The translations under genes and the position numbers were made by a program. 64,000 nucleotides of DNA from an uncultured Lachnospiraceae bacterium (GTDB lineage: Bacteria > Bacillota > Clostridia > Lachnospirales > Lachnospiraceae), in the NCBI GenBank assembly GCA_934343915.1, contig CAKRIL010000005.1:1-64000 (forward strand). Direction: 5' to 3'. The notes under the pieces were generated by a model that searched no databases, was not told where the DNA came from, and saw only the letters and a program-made list of their open reading frames with translations. The first letter of the stretch is position 1. Each line of letters opens with the position of its first letter. Of this stretch, positions 60,318-64,000 are shown in pieces.

Positions 60318-62091
60318 TTCCTTCAGAGAGGACGAGGAACAGAAGGAGGTACTTAAGCTTGACACACTCATGCGTCTGTACCGCTATCTGTTCAGATATG
60401 GAAAAAAGATTCTGCTTGTGCTGTTCATAATGTGCATCACAATAGCAATCAACCTTATAAACCCGCTCATTATTGAGCGTGCGGTTAATGTCCACATTGC
60501 GAACAAGGACATGAAGGGGCTCATGCTTCTGTGCCTGTTCGGCGTTGGACTCAATGTAATTAATGTGGCAGGAATCAAGCTTCGTATGTATATGCTTGCC
60601 AAGATATCCAATCAGGTGCTTCTTGACATAAGACAGGCGGTATACGAGCACATTCAGAAGCTCAGCTTCCACTTCTTCGATACAAGACCTACGGGAAAGA
60701 TTCTCGCGAGAGTAATCGGAGATGTCAATTCATTAAAAAATATACTTTCGGACAGTGTAACAACACTTATCCCGGACTTTATAACACTTGTGGCGGTAGC
60801 CGTGATAATGCTTGTGAAGAACCCTAAGCTTGCACTTGCCTCGTTTGTGACGCTTCCTTTTCTCATAGCTGCCATGTCGATTATCGAGAAGCTCGGACAC
60901 AAGAGATGGCAGTCATTCCGCAAGAAGACCTCGAACATGAACGCATATCTTCATGAGAACCTCTCGGGAATCAGGGTTGTGCAGAGCTTTGCGGCGGAGG
61001 ATGAGTCGCTTGACAGCTTCAGCGGGCTTGTTGATGAGCAGAAGAAGGCATTTGTCGGTGCGGTGAGAGTGTCGGATATGTTCAGCCCTACGATTGAGAT
61101 AAGCTGGGGCGTGGGCGGATTTTTACTGTACTTTATCGGTATAAGAGTTCTCGGTGTCGGAACGGTTGGTGTCGGAACATTCATGGCATTTACCTCGTAC
61201 CTGTCGATGTTCTGGAGCCCTATAAGAAATCTGGCTAACTTCTATAATAAGATTATCACCAACATCTCGGCTGCTGAGAGGGTATTCGATATTCTTGATA
61301 CCGAGCCTGATATCCGTGACGAGGAGGGTGCGAAGGAGCTTCCTAAGATTGAAGGAAGAGTAGAGTTCGACCATGTATCCTTTGCTTACTCGGATGAACC
61401 TGATGTGATGGTTTTAAAGGATGTAAGCTTCAAGGTTAAGCAGGGTGAGACCATTGCACTTGTAGGTCCTACCGGTGCAGGAAAATCAACGGTAATCAAT
61501 CTTATTAGCAGATTCTACAATGCGACAGAGGGAAAGGTGCTTGTGGATGACACGGATGTCAAGAGTGTTACACTTAAGAGCTTGAGAGAGCAGATGGGTA
61601 TTATGACGCAGGACAATTTCCTGTTCTCGGGTACAATTAAGGAAAATATACGCTATGGCAAGCTTGATGCCACGGATGAGGAGATTATGGAAGCGGCGAA
61701 GTCGGTTCATGCGCATGATTTCATCATGAAGCTTGAAAAAGGATATGACACTGAGATTAATGAGCGTGGAACGAGACTCTCAAACGGTCAGAGACAGCTT
61801 ATAGCATTCGCGAGAACCATGTTAAGCAAACCTCAGATATTGATACTTGATGAGGCGACCTCAAGCATTGACACGCATACAGAGACACTTGTACAGCGGG
61901 GAATTGAGGCGATGCTTTCAGGAAGAACCTCGTTCGTAATTGCACACAGACTTTCTACCATTAAGAATGCGGACAGAATATTTGTGATAGACGACGGAAG
62001 AATTAAGGAAGAGGGATGCCACGAAGAGCTGCTTGCCGCTAAGGGAGCGTACTACAATCTGTATGCAGCCCAGTTCAAGAATCTTGCATAA
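60307..62091 (+). CDS. ABC exporter half with canonical Walker B and altered signature (heterodimer subunit 2)
   Basis: The 594-residue partner has six membrane helices and an ATPase domain with Walker A GPTGAGKSTVI near 386, signature LSNGQRQLIAFART near 491 (Asn in place of the second Gly of LSGGQ), Walker B LILDEATSSID with the catalytic Glu, and AHRLSTI. The working site would thus pair this Walker A/B with the LSGGQ of subunit 1. The GAGGAGGTG that ends subunit 1 is its ribosome site. Together they probably export drugs or peptides. Confidence 0.93.
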   Translation: MSVNSFREDEEQKEVLKLDTLMRLYRYLFRYGKKILLVLFIMCITIAINLINPLIIERAVNVHIANKDMKGLMLLCLFGVGLNVINVAGIKLRMYMLAKISNQVLLDIRQAVYEHIQKLSFHFFDTRPTGKILARVIGDVNSLKNILSDSVTTLIPDFITLVAVAVIMLVKNPKLALASFVTLPFLIAAMSIIEKLGHKRWQSFRKKTSNMNAYLHENLSGIRVVQSFAAEDESLDSFSGLVDEQKKAFVGAVRVSDMFSPTIEISWGVGGFLLYFIGIRVLGVGTVGVGTFMAFTSYLSMFWSPIRNLANFYNKIITNISAAERVFDILDTEPDIRDEEGAKELPKIEGRVEFDHVSFAYSDEPDVMVLKDVSFKVKQGETIALVGPTGAGKSTVINLISRFYNATEGKVLVDDTDVKSVTLKSLREQMGIMTQDNFLFSGTIKENIRYGKLDATDEEIMEAAKSVHAHDFIMKLEKGYDTEINERGTRLSNGQRQLIAFARTMLSKPQILILDEATSSIDTHTETLVQRGIEAMLSGRTSFVIAHRLSTIKNADRIFVIDDGRIKEEGCHEELLAAKGAYYNLYAAQFKNLA

Positions 62092-62122
62092 TTAGAAAAT
62101 CCGATATGTGCCATAAGGACTG

Positions 62123-62152
62123 TTGACAACTGCAGTAACGTGGGTGTATTCT
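62123..62152 (+). promoter_or_regulatory. Promoter of the zinc-ribbon membrane protein gene
   Basis: TTGACA (62123-62128), 18 bases and TATTCT (62147-62152). It is framed by the inverted repeat CCATAAG (62111-62117) and CTTATGG (62151-62157), which could be an operator or a weak hairpin after the ABC operon. Confidence 0.6.
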
Positions 62153-62205
62153 TATGGTAATGTTTTATCACATTACAGGGGCAGGAGATAGGAGGACATT
62201 TAAAA

Positions 62206-62979
62206 ATGAAGTTTTGTACAAAGTGTGGAAGACCACTTCAGGATGGCGAAGTATGTAACTGCCAGACAGAGAATGCACAGCCACAGACAGCACAGGAGCA
62301 GACAGCAGGTGCTCAGACAGCATCAACAGCGGCACAGCCGGCAGCATCAGCTGCTACACAGCCGGCAGCTAAGCCTATTATTACTAAGGAGCAGGCTACA
62401 GAGATTTCCAAGGGAATGTTAGCATTTGCTAAGGAATTTGTTAAGAATCCGGTTGAGGCCAGCGAGGCAGTTGTAGGTGAGCATTCACTTGCCACGGTTG
62501 CAGGTCTTGTTGTGGTTAATGCGGCAGCGGAGCTTGTTTATAAGATTATAAGAATGATTATATGGACTGCTAAGTATGGTTCTTACGGAATCGGCGATTG
62601 GCTTAAGACAATTTTCTGCACGATTTTATGGTGGATAGCAATACCGGCAGCATGTGCAGGTCTTATTTGGGTATGCGGTAAGTTCGTTCAGAAGCAGGAG
62701 GTCAACTTTAAGAAGGCTCTCAGCGTATTTGCAATTCCTGCACTTCCGCTTTTGGTATTTACTGTTATTAATCTTTTACAGCTTGTGCTTACACACTCTT
62801 TCTTTACTGTAATTTTCAACGTAATAAGAACAGCTATCGGTGGTATGATGATTTACCTTGCAGGTGTCGGCATTGTGAAGGTACTTCCAAGAGACAACAA
62901 GAATTTTGTTTACTCAATTGGAATTATCTGTGCAGGACTTTGGTTTGTAAATTGGCTTGTAACAGTAGCAATTTTCTAA
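62206..62979 (+). CDS. Zinc-ribbon membrane protein of unknown function
   Basis: The 257-residue protein begins with a small zinc ribbon (MKFCTKCGRPLQDGEVCNCQ, Cys4, Cys7, Cys18, Cys20), then an Ala/Gln/Thr-rich linker to about residue 65, an amphipathic segment, and four or five hydrophobic helices from about 95 to the end, somewhat like Yip1-type membrane proteins. AGGAGG stands before the ATG. It is a single gene flanked by its own promoter and terminator. The function is unknown. Confidence 0.75.
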   Translation: MKFCTKCGRPLQDGEVCNCQTENAQPQTAQEQTAGAQTASTAAQPAASAATQPAAKPIITKEQATEISKGMLAFAKEFVKNPVEASEAVVGEHSLATVAGLVVVNAAAELVYKIIRMIIWTAKYGSYGIGDWLKTIFCTILWWIAIPAACAGLIWVCGKFVQKQEVNFKKALSVFAIPALPLLVFTVINLLQLVLTHSFFTVIFNVIRTAIGGMMIYLAGVGIVKVLPRDNKNFVYSIGIICAGLWFVNWLVTVAIF

Positions 62980-62998
62980 TATAATATATGGAGTCCAT

Positions 62999-63041
62999 AA
63001 GGCTCTTCGTCATGCTTAATGCTGTGGGCGAAGAGCCTTTT
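62999..63041 (+). terminator. Terminator after the zinc-ribbon gene
   Basis: AAGGCTCTTCG (62999-63009) pairs exactly with CGAAGAGCCTT (63029-63039), followed by TT. It also shows that the longer reading of the Nudix frame from 62988 is not real. Confidence 0.85.
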
Positions 63042-63095
63042 AATTTACAGGAAATTGCTTTTGGTAATATTATTCTTTTGACAGGGAGGAAAGCT

Positions 63096-63791
63096 ATGTA
63101 TCTTGAAAAATATGAGCAGTATCTTGGAACAGGTGAGAGAAACGGACAGGGATTGGACTTAAAGACATTTCTTGAGGAGTATAATCCTAAGCTTTACGAT
63201 ACTCCTGCGAATACGGTTGATAATCTTATATTTACCTATGTGGAAGAGAACGGCAGCAGAAGAATCGGAAAGCTGCTTCTTATTAAGAGAGGAAATCATC
63301 CGTCAATAGGCTGGTGGGCACTCCCGGGAGGTTTTGTGGATTTCCGTGAGAATCTTGAAACGGCTGCCGCAAGAGAGCTTGAGGAGGAGACCGGGCTTAA
63401 GGGCGTGAAGGGCGTTCAGCTCGGAAGCTACGGAGATTATGACCGTGATCCTAGAACAAGAATTATCACGACGGCGTATGTGTTCGTGGAGGAAGAGGGC
63501 AGACTTAAGGCTACGGCGGGAGATGATGCTGCGGATGCCGGCTGGTTCACCATGAAGGTTACCAAGGCCGGAGAGGCTGCTGACAGCACAGACGAGATTA
63601 AAAAGGAATTTTTTGACATAGAATTTGAATGCGGGGAGATTCATCCTACGGCAAGAGTGCTTGTGTCGACGGACAGGACACATTTTCTTGTAAAAAAGGA
63701 CTATAAGATAGTCAGCAATAATCTTATTGCAGCCGACCATGCTGCGATTATTCTTCACGGATATGATTATGTGACTGACCATCTGAACTGA
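63096..63791 (+). CDS. Nudix hydrolase
   Basis: Nudix enzymes cleave nucleoside diphosphates linked to another group. The 231-residue protein carries a perfect Nudix box GX5EX7REXXEEXG: Gly in GGFVDFRE, then NLETAAARELEEETGL, at about residues 85-107. The surrounding part (IKRGNHPSIGWWALPGGF) resembles ADP-ribose or NADH pyrophosphatase-like members. The start at 63096 follows GGGAGGAAAGCT; the upstream in-frame stretch contains a terminator hairpin and is rejected. The exact substrate is unknown. Confidence 0.9.
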   Translation: MYLEKYEQYLGTGERNGQGLDLKTFLEEYNPKLYDTPANTVDNLIFTYVEENGSRRIGKLLLIKRGNHPSIGWWALPGGFVDFRENLETAAARELEEETGLKGVKGVQLGSYGDYDRDPRTRIITTAYVFVEEEGRLKATAGDDAADAGWFTMKVTKAGEAADSTDEIKKEFFDIEFECGEIHPTARVLVSTDRTHFLVKKDYKIVSNNLIAADHAAIILHGYDYVTDHLN

Positions 63792-63846
63792 ATGCAATAA
63801 TTATATGATTTATGAGGCGGCAAGCCGCCGGAAAATGAGGATTAAT

Positions 63847-64000
63847 ATGGAGAAAAAGAAAGTAGTAGTCATAGGACATAAGAATCCTGACACAGATTCC
63901 ATATGCTCTGCGATAGCGTATGCAAGACTTAGGAATATGCTTGATTCAGATACTGAGTATATTCCTCTTCGCGCCGGACAGCTTAATGAGGAGACACAGT
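63847..64000 (+). CDS. DHH-family manganese-dependent inorganic pyrophosphatase (3' end outside the window)
   Basis: The first 51 codons are visible: MEKKKVVVIGHKNPDTDSIC, then SAIAYARLRNML. The GHKNPDTDS metal motif is that of family II (Mn2+) pyrophosphatases of the DHH superfamily, which split PPi to phosphate; forms in this group often carry CBS and DRTGG regulatory domains, which would lie beyond the window. GAGG stands seven bases before the ATG. A Mn2+-dependent PPase in a genome with a PPi-type phosphofructokinase suggests that PPi levels are controlled. Confidence 0.88.
   Translation, partial: MEKKKVVVIGHKNPDTDSICSAIAYARLRNMLDSDTEYIPLRAGQLNEETQ

Noticed and set aside
62988..63095. 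N-terminal extension of the Nudix protein
   Set aside because: The stretch covers the terminator of the previous gene, while GGGAGG before 63096 gives a clear start.
1..64000. tRNA or rRNA genes, CRISPR arrays, insertion sequences with transposase, prophage genes
   Set aside because: I found no cloverleaf or rRNA-like segments, no regularly spaced repeats with spacers, and no transposase, integrase or phage structural genes on either strand.

Overview
The window looks like a chromosomal segment of a low-to-mid GC, Gram-positive gut Clostridium-group bacterium of the family Lachnospiraceae. This is inferred from strong AGGAGG ribosome sites, TTGACA/TATAAT promoters, a large surface-anchored pectinase, a predicted Na+-type ATP synthase, two kinds of 6-phosphofructokinase and a recR-linked Jet-like SMC operon. 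A pectin specialist close to Lachnospira (Eubacterium) eligens is my best guess; the species is not proven here.

Layout. 1-1.7 kb: the end of one F-type ATP synthase operon (atpD-atpC). 1.7-8.4 kb: a 2029-residue secreted pectinase (CE8 pectin methylesterase plus PL1 pectate lyase) bracketed by two copies of a palindromic repeat. 8.4-9.5 kb: a Fic protein with an elaborate control region. 9.5-13.1 kb: HAD hydrolase, Sua5/TsaC, a degenerate LMW phosphatase, RpiB and Upp, an order like the Bacillus ywlC-ywlE-ywlF-upp neighbourhood that also leads into atp genes. 13.8-20.9 kb: a second, complete ATP synthase operon (atpZ-I-B-E-F-H-A-G-D-C) whose c subunit carries Na+-site residues. 21-25 kb: a PHP phosphoesterase and a P-type cation ATPase behind a predicted yybP-ykoY (Mn2+) riboswitch. 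25.2-29.2 kb: pfkA, dnaX, ybaB, recR. 29.2-38.7 kb: a four-gene operon of JetA-, JetB- and JetC-like SMC-complex proteins plus a TPR/degenerate-AAA protein, with no JetD nuclease. 38.7-41.2 kb: FGGY sugar kinase and AraD epimerase. 41.6-49.1 kb: an RRNPP-type HTH regulator, a convergent 49-codon exported peptide gene missed by a 60-residue cutoff, a 22-bp perfect palindrome between divergent promoters, two tandem paralogous lipoproteins, a small lipoprotein and a MATE exporter. 49.2-58.2 kb: chemoreceptor, transaldolase-like enzyme, transketolase, PPi-type phosphofructokinase, an orphan Rpn-like tail and an AlbA_2 protein. 58.2-62.1 kb: a heterodimeric ABC exporter behind a promoter, 23-codon leader peptide and intrinsic terminator (attenuator). 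62.2-64 kb: zinc-ribbon membrane protein, Nudix hydrolase and the start of a DHH-family pyrophosphatase.

Together these suggest pectin breakdown feeding uronate/pentose use: AraD and its kinase deliver xylulose 5-phosphate, transketolase, transaldolase and RpiB run the non-oxidative pentose pathway, and two phosphofructokinases feed glycolysis. The most promising undescribed items are the regulator/peptide/lipoprotein locus at 41.6-47.7 kb, the JetD-less SMC operon, the leader-peptide attenuator of the ABC exporter, and three families of long palindromic elements sitting in leaders and flanks of genes.
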